Numbered from the stretch's first letter, positions 33,554 to 43,608 are shown. The stretch is DNA of 64,000 bases from Candidimonas nitroreducens (GCF_002209565.1 NZ_NJIH01000006.1:1-64000); one strand, 5' to 3'. Notes: generated from the letters alone by a model not told the origin. Translations and numbers: made by a program.

Positions 33554-34456
33554 CTACAACACTTCGGACAAATCGGCCGCGGCAAACATCGAGATGAATT
33601 CTCGGGTGAAGCGCCGCAGCGGCTGGCCGCTGCGCAAGCTTACCTTCGCAACCGACACGGGAAAAATTCCCGATGTATCGATTGCTTTCACCCCGCGATC
33701 GCGCTCTGGATCGAACGCCATCTTCAAGACCACCGCGATCCCGAGCCCCGCTGCGACATAGGCCTTGACAGCGCCGGCATCCGACGCCTTGATGACGAAC
33801 CGCGGCGCAAGCCCATGCCGCTGGAACTCGCGCTTGACGACAAACCCCGAATTGAAGCTTTCGTTGTAGCTGATCAGCGGGTATTTCGCGATTTCCTCGA
33901 TCGAGACTGATTTGCGCATGGCCAGCGGATGGGCGGCAGGCACGATCAGGCAATAATCCATTGGATAGGCGTCAAACGTGAGCACGCGTGGCGGAATACG
34001 CTCTGGCACAGTGCAAACGCCGAAATCGGCGTCGCCGGTGGCAACCGCATTAAGGACATCGGCCGGGCGACCATGGCGGATGTCCAGATCGACCGCAGGA
34101 TAGGTGCGCACGAACCTTTCAATCGCGGGCAGCAGCGCATAGCGGGCATGCAAGGGGGTCGTGCAGATCCGCAGCGTACCGCTTTGATCGGTCTCCATCT
34201 CGCGGGCCAAGGCAGCCAGCGAGGCCTTGTCATGCATCATCCTGCGCGCCAACGCAATCGCCTCCCTCCCGGCCTCGGTAACGCCGACCAGGCGATTGCC
34301 CTGGCGCATGAAGATTTCCAGATCCAGCTCTTTCTCGAGGGCCCGGATCATCTTGCTGACCGCGGACTGCGTCAAATGCAAGGCGGCTGCCGCGCGCGAG
34401 ACGCCCAAGTCGTGATCCGCTACGGCACACAGGCATCTGAGCTGCTGCAGTGTCAT
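33554..34456 (-). CDS. LysR-family regulator
   Basis: A 300-residue LysR-type regulator: TLQQLRCLCAVADHDLGVSR, LHLTQSAVSKMIRALEKEL at the N-terminus, then an effector domain (GTLRICTTPLHARYALLPAI, DADFGVCTVPERIPPRV). The CysB/Cbl-like spacing (slightly longer first helix) is notable. Divergent from the alpha/beta hydrolase-Bug pair, with a LysR-type box between them. Confidence 0.92.
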   Translation of the reverse strand: MTLQQLRCLCAVADHDLGVSRAAAALHLTQSAVSKMIRALEKELDLEIFMRQGNRLVGVTEAGREAIALARRMMHDKASLAALAREMETDQSGTLRICTTPLHARYALLPAIERFVRTYPAVDLDIRHGRPADVLNAVATGDADFGVCTVPERIPPRVLTFDAYPMDYCLIVPAAHPLAMRKSVSIEEIAKYPLISYNESFNSGFVVKREFQRHGLAPRFVIKASDAGAVKAYVAAGLGIAVVLKMAFDPERDRGVKAIDTSGIFPVSVAKVSLRSGQPLRRFTREFISMFAAADLSEVL

Positions 34457-34476
34457 CCGATCATGACCTTTTAGTA

Positions 34477-34491
34477 ATCGTATGCACGGAT
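34477..34491. promoter_or_regulatory. Candidate LysR box
   Basis: ATCGTATGCACGGAT fits the T-N11-A pattern with ATC/GAT ends, 20 bases before the LysR start on its divergent side. Confidence 0.35.
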
Positions 34492-34593
34492 ATTGTCACT
34501 TGTACTCATAAGCAAGGGATTCTAGCATTGAAGCAATAACTGTCGCGCCCCCTGGACGAATCGCCATCGACAACTCTATTCAAGCAGGATCCC

Positions 34594-35436
34594 ATGCCCG
34601 TCATCCAACGCCCCAGCAAACCCGACCTGTATTACGAAGTCGATGATTTCACCGACCCCTGGAAGAACGCTCCCTTCATTCTGTTGCAGCACGGTTTCGG
34701 CCGCTCTACCAAATTCTGGTATCGCTGGATACCGTATCTGGCGCGATTCTACAAAGTGGTGCGCGCCGACCTGCGCGGGCTGGGGCGTTCGGGCAAGAAC
34801 TTCGACCTGGCCGATGATTTGCATGCCAACGCCTATATAGACGACATCGACGCGGTACTCGATGCCGTGGGCGCGCAGGACGCGCACTACTGCGGCGAAT
34901 CGCTGGGCGGCATCCTGGGCATGCTGTACGCGGCCGAACGGCCGCGGCGCGTACGCACGCTCAACCTCGTCTCGACCCCCATATTCCTGGATCAGGATTT
35001 CCAGAACCGCTCTTGCTTCGGCTACCCCAGTTGGGAAGAGGCGCTGCGCGCCATGGGTTCGCTCGGCTATGCGAAAGCCAAGAACCAGGGAGACCGCTTC
35101 GCCGCAGACACCGATCCCGGCCTGGCTCAGTGGTTCGCCGAGCAGCAAGGGCAGTCCGACGTAGAAGTCCTGATCGCCATGCACCATATCGCCAAACGGA
35201 TCACCGCACTGCCGGCGCTGCCGCGGCTGGAGTGTCCGGTGCTGGTGCTGATGCCGTCCGACGGCCCTATCGTCACGCGCGAGCAGGAGGCGCTGTTCCG
35301 TGAGCACGTACGCGATCTTGCTGTGGTCAAACTGCCGTCCCGGCACCACAACCTGCACGTTACTCAGGCCGCAGCCTGTGCGGATCTCGTCCTGCATTTC
35401 GTCGCTCAGCACGACGGCATCGGTTGCCGCGAATGA
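34594..35436 (+). CDS. Alpha/beta hydrolase
   Basis: A 280-residue alpha/beta-fold hydrolase. Oxyanion motif LLQHGFGRSTKFWYRW, then RADLRGLGRSGKN, the nucleophile elbow YCGESLGGILGM (Ser about residue 104) and the catalytic His in SRHHNLHV. Likely an esterase, lactonase or C-C hydrolase. It is followed by a Bug receptor 174 bases on and preceded by the divergent LysR gene, so it probably acts on an imported ester or lactone. Confidence 0.88.
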   Translation: MPVIQRPSKPDLYYEVDDFTDPWKNAPFILLQHGFGRSTKFWYRWIPYLARFYKVVRADLRGLGRSGKNFDLADDLHANAYIDDIDAVLDAVGAQDAHYCGESLGGILGMLYAAERPRRVRTLNLVSTPIFLDQDFQNRSCFGYPSWEEALRAMGSLGYAKAKNQGDRFAADTDPGLAQWFAEQQGQSDVEVLIAMHHIAKRITALPALPRLECPVLVLMPSDGPIVTREQEALFREHVRDLAVVKLPSRHHNLHVTQAAACADLVLHFVAQHDGIGCRE

Positions 35437-35610
35437 CATGTGCTGCGCGCCTTTCATACGCCCCGACTTGAATGCGGGCCGGGCCTCGCGGCCCGCCAAG
35501 CCCGGCCCGGCTCATGCCCACGCCCACGAAAGGCGGCCGGAACCGCCATGCAGCCCACTCCGATTTTTCCAACCAACCCGCTACCCCATGTCCGGAGCCA
35601 AGGAGACATC

Positions 35611-36621
35611 ATGACTGCACCATCCCTCCCCCCGCGTACAAGCGCCGGCCGCCGACGCTTCCTGCACGCCGCCTCCACCCTCGCCCTCGCCGGCGGCATC
35701 TCTCCCCTTGCGCGTGCCTCCGGCTACCCCGAGCGGCCGGTGCGCATCATCGTGGCCTGGTCGCCAGGCGGCACGGTCGACTTCGTCGCGCGAACCATGG
35801 CCGAGCAATATTCAAAGCTGCTCGACGCCAGCTTCGTCGTCGAGAACAGGCCCGGCGCGGCTGGCGTCATCGGCTTTTCCGCACTGGCCCAGGCACCCGC
35901 CAACGGCTATACCTATGTCATCGACAACACGGCGCTGTTCCTGACCATGCCGGCGACTTCGGCCCACCTGCCGTTCAACCCCGACAGGGATTTCATAGCG
36001 GTGGCGCCGGTGTTCGAGACACCGGTGGCCCTGGTGGTGTCGGCCTCGCTCAATGTAGCGACGCTGAAAGACTTCATCGCCATGGTCAAGGCCAATCCGG
36101 GCAAATTCAACTACGGGTCGGGCGGAGCGGCCAGCACCACGCACCTGCAGGCGGCCATTTTCAACGAAGTCGCCGGCATCGACATTGCCCACGTGCCATA
36201 CAAGGGGGGCGGGGACGCAATGCGGGCAGTAATGGCCGGCGAGGTGCAAATGCTCATCACCGGCGCCCCCACCATACTTTCCCAGGCATCGAGCGGGCGC
36301 ATCAAAGTACTCGCCGTGTCGGGGCACAAGCGGCTGGCCGGCCTGCCGCTTGTGCCTACCTTCGCCGAAGCAGGCTTACCCGGGTACACGGTCACCAACC
36401 GCTATAGCCTGATCGCACCGTCCAAGCTGCCCAAAGACATCGCTGCCAAAATGGTCGACGCCACACAACGCGTATTGGCCGACCCTGTGGCGCAACGACT
36501 CATGGCGTCGCGAGGCGGCGTACCCGTAGAGGCAGGAAGCGTGGATTCCGGAAAACCGGATCTGAACGCCGAGCAGTGGAAGAACATTTTGGGGAAGATG
36601 CGAACTGGCGGAGCAAGCTAG
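35611..36621 (+). CDS. Bug-family periplasmic receptor (TTT system), Tat-type signal
   Basis: A 336-residue Bug receptor. The N-terminus has a twin-arginine-like signal (GRRRFLHAASTLALAGGISP). Signatures: VRIIVAWSPGGTVDFVAR, FVVENRPGAAGVIGFSAL, AHVPYKGGGDAMRAVMAGEV, LPLVPTFAEAGLPGY. The ATG at 35611 follows AAGGAGACATC. Tat export differs from the Sec signals of the other receptors here, apart from the Liv binding protein. Confidence 0.92.
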   Translation: MTAPSLPPRTSAGRRRFLHAASTLALAGGISPLARASGYPERPVRIIVAWSPGGTVDFVARTMAEQYSKLLDASFVVENRPGAAGVIGFSALAQAPANGYTYVIDNTALFLTMPATSAHLPFNPDRDFIAVAPVFETPVALVVSASLNVATLKDFIAMVKANPGKFNYGSGGAASTTHLQAAIFNEVAGIDIAHVPYKGGGDAMRAVMAGEVQMLITGAPTILSQASSGRIKVLAVSGHKRLAGLPLVPTFAEAGLPGYTVTNRYSLIAPSKLPKDIAAKMVDATQRVLADPVAQRLMASRGGVPVEAGSVDSGKPDLNAEQWKNILGKMRTGGAS

Positions 36622-37073
36622 GGCGTTCGCGTAAGGCATTCGCGCATGCAATAGTCCTTTACGTGCGTCTCTTCACCCCGCATTCCTGTGCGCGGGGAAA
36701 ATGAACCGCCGACCGTTACACGCGGCTTTTTAAACGGAAGGCACAGCCTGGCCGCAATGGCCACCAGGCGAATTCTCCGATGCGGCCAAGGGCTCGGCCA
36801 CCCCTAAACGCAAAATTCCACGTATTGGACTATTTCACTGCAAGCACTGCAATAAGCAGCCAATATCTGCTGCTATCATGAACAGCAACTGGTATTAAGG
36901 TTCACATAATGGGCCTAGAGGTGCGATCAGCCTACATCTGCGGCCCATCATAATAGGCACGCCGTCCACCGATGCCAGCAAGCCCCATTTTTTTACTCTA
37001 TTTCATGTCCAGCCGACGTGGAAATATCGAAGGTTGGGCTATTGCGCTTCATCCGGAAGCAAAGGAGACAAAA
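36622..37073. other. Intergenic region before the ABC importer
   Basis: About 450 bases, visibly more AT-rich than the flanks. It holds two dyads: AGCAGC-caatatct-GCTGCT (36855-36874) and ATGGGCC...GGCCCAT (36909-36915 and 36942-36948), both candidate operators or leader hairpins. No convincing ORF; an in-frame ATG at 36972 upstream of the binding protein adds no signal sequence. Confidence 0.4.
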
Positions 37074-38207
37074 ATGAAACGGTGCAATAACACGCGAATA
37101 CCACGTGCACTGCATTTTCTGAAAGGGGTTGCCATTGCATCGGCACTATTTGCAATGCAACAGCCAGCGTCCGCGGCGTCAGCCGATGCCGCGACAGCAT
37201 GGAAAAACGCGCAAAAACTAATACCCGGAATCAGCAAAGAAACGGTCGATGCCGCCTGCAGTGAAGGGTCGGCAATGATGTATTCGCTGATATTGCGCGG
37301 CGAGCAGGAAGGCATTATCGGACACTTCGAGAAGCTCTTCCCATGCATCAAGCTGAAAGTATTCAACGCTTCCGGCGGCGTGCTGTCCCAGCGATTTACC
37401 AACGAGATGCGCGCCGGCAACAGCCCCACGGACATCTGGATGAACTCCAGCCCGGTATATGGCTCGCGGCTGGCCAAAGAAGGCTTGCTTCTGAACTGGA
37501 CTCCCCCCACTGCATCGCTGATAGACGATCTCTGGAAAGACGAAGGTTATTGGTACGCAATCGGCTTGGCGCATATCGGAATAATATGGAACACCGAAGA
37601 CATCAAGCCAGAACAAAAGAAATGGCTGGAAGGGGTAAAAACCTGGGCAGACGTGCCTAACGGGCCATTCCAGAATAATACCGGGCTGGTCGATATACGA
37701 GCGGGCGGAACCACACAGATTTTCTACTACTACAACAAACAGAAATACGGAGTCGATTACTGGAAGAAGCTGGCCACTCTCAAGCCAACCATTTTCAGCG
37801 GGGTGAATCCGCTGATCGGAAGGCTGGTAGCCGGTGATTTCGCATATGCGGCCGGCATTACGGCCGATACCGCGGGCGCGACGCAATGGCTGAAAGGCGC
37901 TCCGCTTCAATGGAAATTCCCCGAGCCTGGCCTTGCCGTGCCCTACTTCATAGGCATCTCCGCCAAAGCCCCTCATCCGAACGCCGCAAAACTCTTCATG
38001 GCGTGGTCACTTTCGACGGATGGGCAGAACTCGTGGGTCAACAGCTCTGGGCTGGCGCCGGCCAGCAGCCACGCCACCGACAACCGGCCTTATGCAAAAA
38101 AAGCCTGGTACAAATTGCCGAAAACCCATTACCGCGCCGACTGGCAAAAAATAGCCACAGACTTAAAAGCGGATACACAGACCTTTACGTCGATTTTCGG
38201 AAAATAG
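37074..38207 (+). CDS. ABC transporter substrate-binding protein (Fbp/Pot type)
   Basis: A 377-residue periplasmic binding protein of the class serving iron, polyamine and phosphonate importers. Signal peptide KGVAIASALFAMQQPASA. Seen: a central VFNASGGVLSQRFTNEMRAG (binding-lobe hinge of ferric-binding-protein relatives), LAHIGIIWNTEDIKP and PNAAKLFMAWSLSTDGQ near the C-terminus. The ATG at 37074 follows AAGGAGACAAAA. First gene of a three-gene importer. The lack of an obvious Tyr pair leaves iron doubtful; an organic anion is equally possible, given the MmgE gene downstream. Confidence 0.88.
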   Translation: MKRCNNTRIPRALHFLKGVAIASALFAMQQPASAASADAATAWKNAQKLIPGISKETVDAACSEGSAMMYSLILRGEQEGIIGHFEKLFPCIKLKVFNASGGVLSQRFTNEMRAGNSPTDIWMNSSPVYGSRLAKEGLLLNWTPPTASLIDDLWKDEGYWYAIGLAHIGIIWNTEDIKPEQKKWLEGVKTWADVPNGPFQNNTGLVDIRAGGTTQIFYYYNKQKYGVDYWKKLATLKPTIFSGVNPLIGRLVAGDFAYAAGITADTAGATQWLKGAPLQWKFPEPGLAVPYFIGISAKAPHPNAAKLFMAWSLSTDGQNSWVNSSGLAPASSHATDNRPYAKKAWYKLPKTHYRADWQKIATDLKADTQTFTSIFGK

Positions 38208-38210
38208 GCG

Positions 38211-39935
38211 ATGACGGGGATAGCCGTGGGTAAGCGCCGGCACTGGCTGAAAAATCGCGGACGCAGCTACAGTCGGGCTGAATCCGCCCTCTGCGCCGTC
38301 CTGCTTGTCATTGTCGGTGCGCTGGTTCTTTTACCTCTCGGCTATCTTTTATATGGGGCGCTTCGGGACTCTCCGCCCCGAACGCCCAATGCCGGCTATA
38401 CCTGGGCAAATCTCGTCGAAATATACGGCTCATTGCACTTTGCCCAGCCATTTCTCACGACTTTGGCAATCGGCATTTCGGTCGGCATCGGCAGTGCCAT
38501 ACTCGGCGTTTTGCTTGCTTGGATCATTACCCGCCTCGACATTCCACGGCCAGGGCTGTGGGAAAAACTATTGACTCTGCCCATTTATTTCTCTCCGCTG
38601 ATGCTGGCGCTCGCCTTCACGGCGCTAGGCGCTCCGCGGGTCGGCTTCCTGAACCTCATCTGGAAGACACTAGGAGGAGACGGCTCCGCGGTAAGCGTAT
38701 ACAGTTTCAGCGGCATAGTCTTTGTTCTCTGCGTGCACTATGCCCCCTACGCAATGCTGGTGCTCGCCGCGCCGATGCGATCGATCAGTGCCGAACTCGA
38801 AGAAGCGGCACGAGTACTGGGCAGTTCGCGGTGGCATCTCATGCGCACAGTCACCATCCCCATGCTGCGGCCCGCGATTTTTTCGGTGGTATTGATCGTC
38901 GGGACGCTTGCTGCCGAAAACTTCGCCGTTCCGACATTACTGGGCAGGCAAAGCAAGATCAGCACCATACCCGGCGAAATTTACTTCTGGCTTACTTATG
39001 AGCCAAGCAATCCGAACCTGGCCGCGGCAGCCGGGACGCTGCTGCTGCTGGTTACGATCAGCGGGATTTTCGTATATCGCTACATGACGCGGATGTCGGG
39101 GCGGTTCGTGACAATTACAGGAAAACCCAAGCTGATTCCCAGATTGCCGCTAGGAAAATGGCGCAGCGCAATAACCGGGCTCTTGGCATTCTATCTGGCC
39201 ATCACCACGATACTGCCGATCGCCGCCCTGATATTTGGTTCTTTTATGCCATACATCGGGCAGCATATAGACTTCAACAAGCTCACCCTGCACAACTACC
39301 AAGCGGCACTGCAAGGCGAGAATTATTCCGCCATCATCCACAGTCTTTTCCTGGCCGTGGTTTCCGCAACCCTTATCACCCTGCTGGGCTTTCTGGTGAG
39401 CTACATCATTCGGCGCACCAGCGTACCGGGTAGAGGCCTGCTTGATTATCTCAGCGCCCTTCCCATCGCCATTCCCGGCATGGTTCTGGGTGTCGGCATG
39501 GTGTGGGCATATGTAATCGCTCCTTTCGGGCTGTGGGGATCGATATGGATCCTGCTTATTGCGTACATGGCCCGCTTCATCGTGCATGCAGTCCGCGCCA
39601 TCAATGCCAGCCTGCTGCAAGTCTCGGGGGAAATGGACGAAGCGGCACGAGTACTGGGCGCGGGAATTTTTCGCCGGCTCAGGCAAATCACCATGCCGCT
39701 TACCATGCGCACGCTGCTGTCTTCGTGGGTGCTGGTAGCGATTTTTGTGCTGAACGAACTGAGCGCGACGATTCTCTTGTATTCATCGAAATCAATCACC
39801 CTATCGGTACTCACCTGGAATGCGCTCGATATGTACGGAGCAATGCAGGCTTTTGCATTTTCCGTAATACAAGGCTGCATGACTGCAATACTTGTATGGG
39901 TGTCATATAGATTATCTGGGAAGGCCACATGGTAA
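38211..39935 (+). CDS. ABC transporter permease, fused double domain (FbpB type)
   Basis: A 574-residue inner-membrane protein made of two permease domains in one chain, as in FbpB/AfuB. Each half has its own ATPase-contacting EAA loop: EEAARVLGSSRWHLMRTVTI (about residue 200) and DEAARVLGAGIFRRLRQITM (about 475). About twelve membrane segments. It starts four bases after the binding-protein stop and overlaps the ATPase gene by seven bases. Confidence 0.92.
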   Translation: MTGIAVGKRRHWLKNRGRSYSRAESALCAVLLVIVGALVLLPLGYLLYGALRDSPPRTPNAGYTWANLVEIYGSLHFAQPFLTTLAIGISVGIGSAILGVLLAWIITRLDIPRPGLWEKLLTLPIYFSPLMLALAFTALGAPRVGFLNLIWKTLGGDGSAVSVYSFSGIVFVLCVHYAPYAMLVLAAPMRSISAELEEAARVLGSSRWHLMRTVTIPMLRPAIFSVVLIVGTLAAENFAVPTLLGRQSKISTIPGEIYFWLTYEPSNPNLAAAAGTLLLLVTISGIFVYRYMTRMSGRFVTITGKPKLIPRLPLGKWRSAITGLLAFYLAITTILPIAALIFGSFMPYIGQHIDFNKLTLHNYQAALQGENYSAIIHSLFLAVVSATLITLLGFLVSYIIRRTSVPGRGLLDYLSALPIAIPGMVLGVGMVWAYVIAPFGLWGSIWILLIAYMARFIVHAVRAINASLLQVSGEMDEAARVLGAGIFRRLRQITMPLTMRTLLSSWVLVAIFVLNELSATILLYSSKSITLSVLTWNALDMYGAMQAFAFSVIQGCMTAILVWVSYRLSGKATW

Positions 39936-40996
39936 ATGTTCCTCAAGTGCGCCTGGACAATATAACGAAGAGTTTCGGGGCCACGCAAATTGTCCGGGGA
40001 GTAGATATAGCCATCGACCGCGGAGAAATCATCGCGCTGCTGGGCCCGAGCGGCTGCGGAAAGACCACGCTCTTGCGCTGCATCGCCGGCCTGGAACAGC
40101 CGACCGGCGGGGAAATAAGCATCGGCCCGAAAAAGGTATTTTCGTCGAGCGAATTCATCAATGAGCCGCCTGAACAGAGGAAAATCGGCCTGGTATTCCA
40201 GTCCTATGCGCTCTGGCCGCACATGACAGTTGCGCAAAACGTCGCGTATGGGCTGCATCTGAAAAAAATCCGGAAATCCGAAGCCGAAGCGAAAGTTCAG
40301 AAAATATTATCCACGGTAGGCTTGTCCGGCCTGTCGGATCGATTTCCCTCCACCCTCAGCGGGGGCCAGCAACAACGCGTCGCAGTCGCACGAAGCCTGG
40401 TGGTTGAAAATGACGTCATACTGTTCGACGAGCCCCTCAGCAATCTCGACCTCAAGCTGCGGGAAGAGATGCGCTTCGAATTGCGGCAATTGATCAACAG
40501 GCTCGGCCTCACCGCCATTTTCGTGACGCACGACCAAAGCGAAGCCATGGTGCTGGCCGACAGAATTTGCCTGATGCACGGCGGCAAGCTTTTACAGACC
40601 GGCACACCGCGATCGGTCTACGATGAGCCCGAGACCCGCTTCGCAATGAACTTTCTCGGCGCGGCGAATTTTATCGATTGCAGCTTCGTCGATGACCGGA
40701 CGATCCGCATTCCTTCGGGCACCATCCTGCAAATTCGGGGCCGCAAGAACCAGGCACCGCTGGTCGGCATACGCCCGGAAAAGATCCGCATCGAGCCCGA
40801 AGGCAGCGAATCCCCCAACGCCCTGAAGGGCCGCATCACCGACTCCGTATTTCTGGGAGGAACCACGCTATACAGAGTCGAGGCGGAAGGGCTCGACTTG
40901 CAAGTGGCAAGCCCCGATCCCGACCATGTCAAGGGAAGCGGCATCGCCGTCGTGCTACCGCCCCAGTTTCTATTGAGCCTCCAAGAGGGGGCATGA
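39929..40996 (+). CDS. ABC transporter ATPase (PotA/FbpC type)
   Basis: A 355-residue ABC ATPase. Walker A GPSGCGKTT (about residue 39), signature LSGGQQQR, Walker B VILFDEPLSNLD and H-loop VTHDQSEA. A TOBE-like regulatory domain follows residue 240 (VGIRPEKIRIEPEG, SVFLGGTTLYRVEAEG). Completes the importer with the preceding two genes. Confidence 0.93.
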   Translation: MVNVPQVRLDNITKSFGATQIVRGVDIAIDRGEIIALLGPSGCGKTTLLRCIAGLEQPTGGEISIGPKKVFSSSEFINEPPEQRKIGLVFQSYALWPHMTVAQNVAYGLHLKKIRKSEAEAKVQKILSTVGLSGLSDRFPSTLSGGQQQRVAVARSLVVENDVILFDEPLSNLDLKLREEMRFELRQLINRLGLTAIFVTHDQSEAMVLADRICLMHGGKLLQTGTPRSVYDEPETRFAMNFLGAANFIDCSFVDDRTIRIPSGTILQIRGRKNQAPLVGIRPEKIRIEPEGSESPNALKGRITDSVFLGGTTLYRVEAEGLDLQVASPDPDHVKGSGIAVVLPPQFLLSLQEGA

Positions 40997-41030
40997 GCAT
41001 GCGCACAGCCAGCAACACGCGGAGAACATC

Positions 41031-42377
41031 ATGAGCGGTACGCTTATTGCGAGATTGGCCGGCCTGGCCGAGGATTTACGGTTCGACAATCTCTCCTCTT
41101 CTACTGTAGGCGCTGCGAAACGGGCGGTACTGGACGGGCTGGGCTGCGCCATCGCAGGCACCGGCTGCCCGCCGGCACGGCTTGCAATGGGCATTCCCGT
41201 AGGAGGGGCCGGGCAAGCCACCGTAATCGGCGAAGCGCAGCCATCGACCCTGGAGCGAGCCATTCTTTTGAACGGCATCATGCTCAGATACCTGGACATG
41301 ATGGACGTCTACTGGGCCAAGGACGTATGTCACCCCGCGGAAAATATAACGGTTGCGTTGGCAGCTGTGGAATCCGCCAAAGGCAGCGGCCGGGCTCTCA
41401 TCGAAGCAGTAGTAGCCGGCTACGAAGCCCAGATGCGCCTGACGCACCTCTTGTCTCTGCAAGGCATGGGCATGCACCACGTCTCTGCGGCGGGCATCGT
41501 CGCCCCAATCGTCATAGGCAGCGCCTGGAGGCTGCGCACCGATGTCGTCGAGCAGGCGGTGGCGCTGTCCGGATGCAAGCAATTCACGCTGCACGCCCTC
41601 TCGAAAGGCGGCATCAGCATGGCCAAAGCAATAGGCTACCCGTGGTCAGCCATGCAAAGTGTCCTGGGCGTGCGCCTGGCGGAACAGGGGTTCTCAGGCC
41701 CCGTCCATTTTCTGGACTGGCTGACGACCGAAGGCCCGGCCAAGGCCAGCTTCGACGCAGAGGCCTTGCAGCCGAACGCGACACCGCTTATCGAGCGGGT
41801 AAGCTTCAAGCAGTTCCCCGTCCAGTTCGAATTGCAAACACCCAATGAAGTGGCGTTGCGCTTGCACGAACAGATACAAGGCCGCCGAATATCCGCCGTC
41901 CGGATCGCAGTGCCGCCGATTACGGCCAAGCGCACCGCCGACGCGAACAAGTTCCATCCCAAGAACCGGGAAACTGCCGACCACAGCCTGCCCGTGACAG
42001 TTGCGATGACTTTGCTGGACGGCAAGCTCACGGCCGCCCAATTCGAGCACGACCGCTGGGCGCAGGACGACGTCGCCACACTGGCGGGCCGAACCACTGT
42101 CAGCGCCGAGGAAGAGCTCGCGCTCAAGTATCCCCAAGGCCGTCCCGCACGCGTCACGGTCGTATTCGAGGACGGGCAGAGCTTGCAGGAATTCCAGGAC
42201 GTCCCGTACGGTGACGTGGCACGACCGCTGGATGACATTGCCTTGGAAAAAAAGTTTCTGGCCAACGCCGCAAGCGTCGTAGGCGAGCCGCGTGCCCGTG
42301 AAATCGCAGACCGGGTCGGCGCACTGGAGAACCTCGCCGATATCACCGAGCTTACCAGGCTGCTGGCCGCCGGCTAA
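41031..42377 (+). CDS. MmgE/PrpD-family protein
   Basis: A 448-residue member of the MmgE/PrpD family, which includes 2-methylcitrate dehydratase, cis-aconitate decarboxylase and iminodisuccinate epimerase. Seen: the helical N-terminal domain (AKRAVLDGLGCAIAG, LNGIMLRYLDMMDVYW, CHPAENITVALAAVESA) and the small C-terminal lid domain from about residue 275. 34 bases after the ABC ATPase with GGAGA ahead of its ATG, so it is likely co-transcribed with the importer. Closer to the copy at 45378 than to the other two. Confidence 0.88.
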   Translation: MSGTLIARLAGLAEDLRFDNLSSSTVGAAKRAVLDGLGCAIAGTGCPPARLAMGIPVGGAGQATVIGEAQPSTLERAILLNGIMLRYLDMMDVYWAKDVCHPAENITVALAAVESAKGSGRALIEAVVAGYEAQMRLTHLLSLQGMGMHHVSAAGIVAPIVIGSAWRLRTDVVEQAVALSGCKQFTLHALSKGGISMAKAIGYPWSAMQSVLGVRLAEQGFSGPVHFLDWLTTEGPAKASFDAEALQPNATPLIERVSFKQFPVQFELQTPNEVALRLHEQIQGRRISAVRIAVPPITAKRTADANKFHPKNRETADHSLPVTVAMTLLDGKLTAAQFEHDRWAQDDVATLAGRTTVSAEEELALKYPQGRPARVTVVFEDGQSLQEFQDVPYGDVARPLDDIALEKKFLANAASVVGEPRAREIADRVGALENLADITELTRLLAAG

Positions 42378-42442
42378 GGGCGAACCTTGCGCTTCGGGTA
42401 GGGCGCGGCTGCCGGCCGGCCCAGTGAAGCCTGAAAACGCGT

Positions 42443-42470
42443 TATTGCAACTTAACTATTGCAACTTAAC
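42443..42470. repeat. Fresh 14-bp tandem duplication at the end of a Bug gene
   Basis: TATTGCAACTTAAC occurs twice back to back (42443-42456, 42457-42470). The Bug stop codon (TAG on the minus strand, 42458-42456) straddles the junction, so the present stop was made by the duplication; the older TAA would have followed the same Gln codon. Confidence 0.9.
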
Positions 42471-43490
42471 GTGGGCGCTTTCGATGAGATTGCGTGTATT
42501 GGCAATGTCCTGGTGCAGAAATTCGGCAAACTGCTGCTGCGAGCTGGCGACAATCTCGGCGCCCTGGCCCTTTAGCAATTTTTCGTATTTCGGGGTATGG
42601 AGCACCTGCACGACAGCTGCGCTCAACTTATCGACGACTGCTTTCGGAGTAGCGGCCGGAGCCATCAAACCGATCCACGACACCTCTTGGTAGCCCTTCA
42701 ACCCCAATTCATCCAGCGTCGGATATTCGGGCGCAATCGTCGAGCGCTTCAAGCTCGTCACGGCCAGTGCACGCAACTTGCCGGATTTGATATTGCCCAT
42801 GGCGCTTGGCATAGTGGCGAAGTACATTGTCACTCGGCCGGAGATCAGGTCGGTCATGGACGCCGTCCCTCCCTTGTATGGCACATGCAATATGTCTGTG
42901 CCCGTCATGTGCTTGAACAACTCCCCCGCCATATGTGTACTGCTTCCCACCCCGGCGGAGGCAAAGGTCAGCTTGCCCGGCTCTTTCTTCGCCAGGGCGA
43001 TCAGCTCGCGCACCGAATGGGCAGGAACCTTCGGGTTGACCACCAGAATGTTCGGGATCTGCACCAACACGGAAATAGGTGCGAAATCCTTCTCGATATC
43101 GAACGGCAGCCGTTTGAACAAAGACGGGTTAATCGCATTGGAGCGGCTGGCGGCAAATAATGTGTAGCCATCCGGCGGCGATTTGGCAACCAGCTCCGCT
43201 GCGATATTCGTGGAACCGCCAGGCTTGTTCTCTACAATGACGCTTTGCTGCAAGACTTCCGACATCCCCTCTGCCACAATGCGCGCCGTCGTATCGACGC
43301 CGCCACCCGGGGTGAAGGGCACCAGGATCTTGATGGCTCGATTGGGAAAATCCTGGGCAGGCGAATCCGCCCAGCTCGCAGCCGACATCAGCGATAGCGC
43401 CGCGGCTATTGCCACCGCGCCCAAGCGGCGCCTGCGCATCGCAATTCGACGCTGTGCATTGTTCTGGTGAAGCAACTCAGTTTGTTTCAT
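42456..43490 (-). CDS. Bug-family periplasmic receptor (TTT system)
   Basis: A 344-residue Bug receptor from the ATG at 43490. Its signal sequence is preceded by a basic stretch (NAQRRIAMRRRRLGAVAIAA). Signatures: IKILVPFTPGGGVDTTAR, VIVENKPGGSTNIAAEL, AKSPPDGYTLFAA, HVPYKGGTASMTDLISGRVT and YPTLDELGLKGY. An internal ATG (MRRRR) is a possible start. Last gene of the leftward run and convergent with the MmgE gene at 41031; 372 bases separate it from the CoA-transferase. Confidence 0.92.
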   Translation of the reverse strand: MKQTELLHQNNAQRRIAMRRRRLGAVAIAAALSLMSAASWADSPAQDFPNRAIKILVPFTPGGGVDTTARIVAEGMSEVLQQSVIVENKPGGSTNIAAELVAKSPPDGYTLFAASRSNAINPSLFKRLPFDIEKDFAPISVLVQIPNILVVNPKVPAHSVRELIALAKKEPGKLTFASAGVGSSTHMAGELFKHMTGTDILHVPYKGGTASMTDLISGRVTMYFATMPSAMGNIKSGKLRALAVTSLKRSTIAPEYPTLDELGLKGYQEVSWIGLMAPAATPKAVVDKLSAAVVQVLHTPKYEKLLKGQGAEIVASSQQQFAEFLHQDIANTRNLIESAHVKLQ

Positions 43491-43608
43491 TTTCAGTCTC
43501 GCCGAATTAGTAGCGCAGCTTCTCGCCCACCGCCGCCACAAACACCGAACGGCGGGCATCGCGCTGCTGGAAAACGCGCCAGGCGGCGCCTATACGCAGA
43601 GCCAAATC

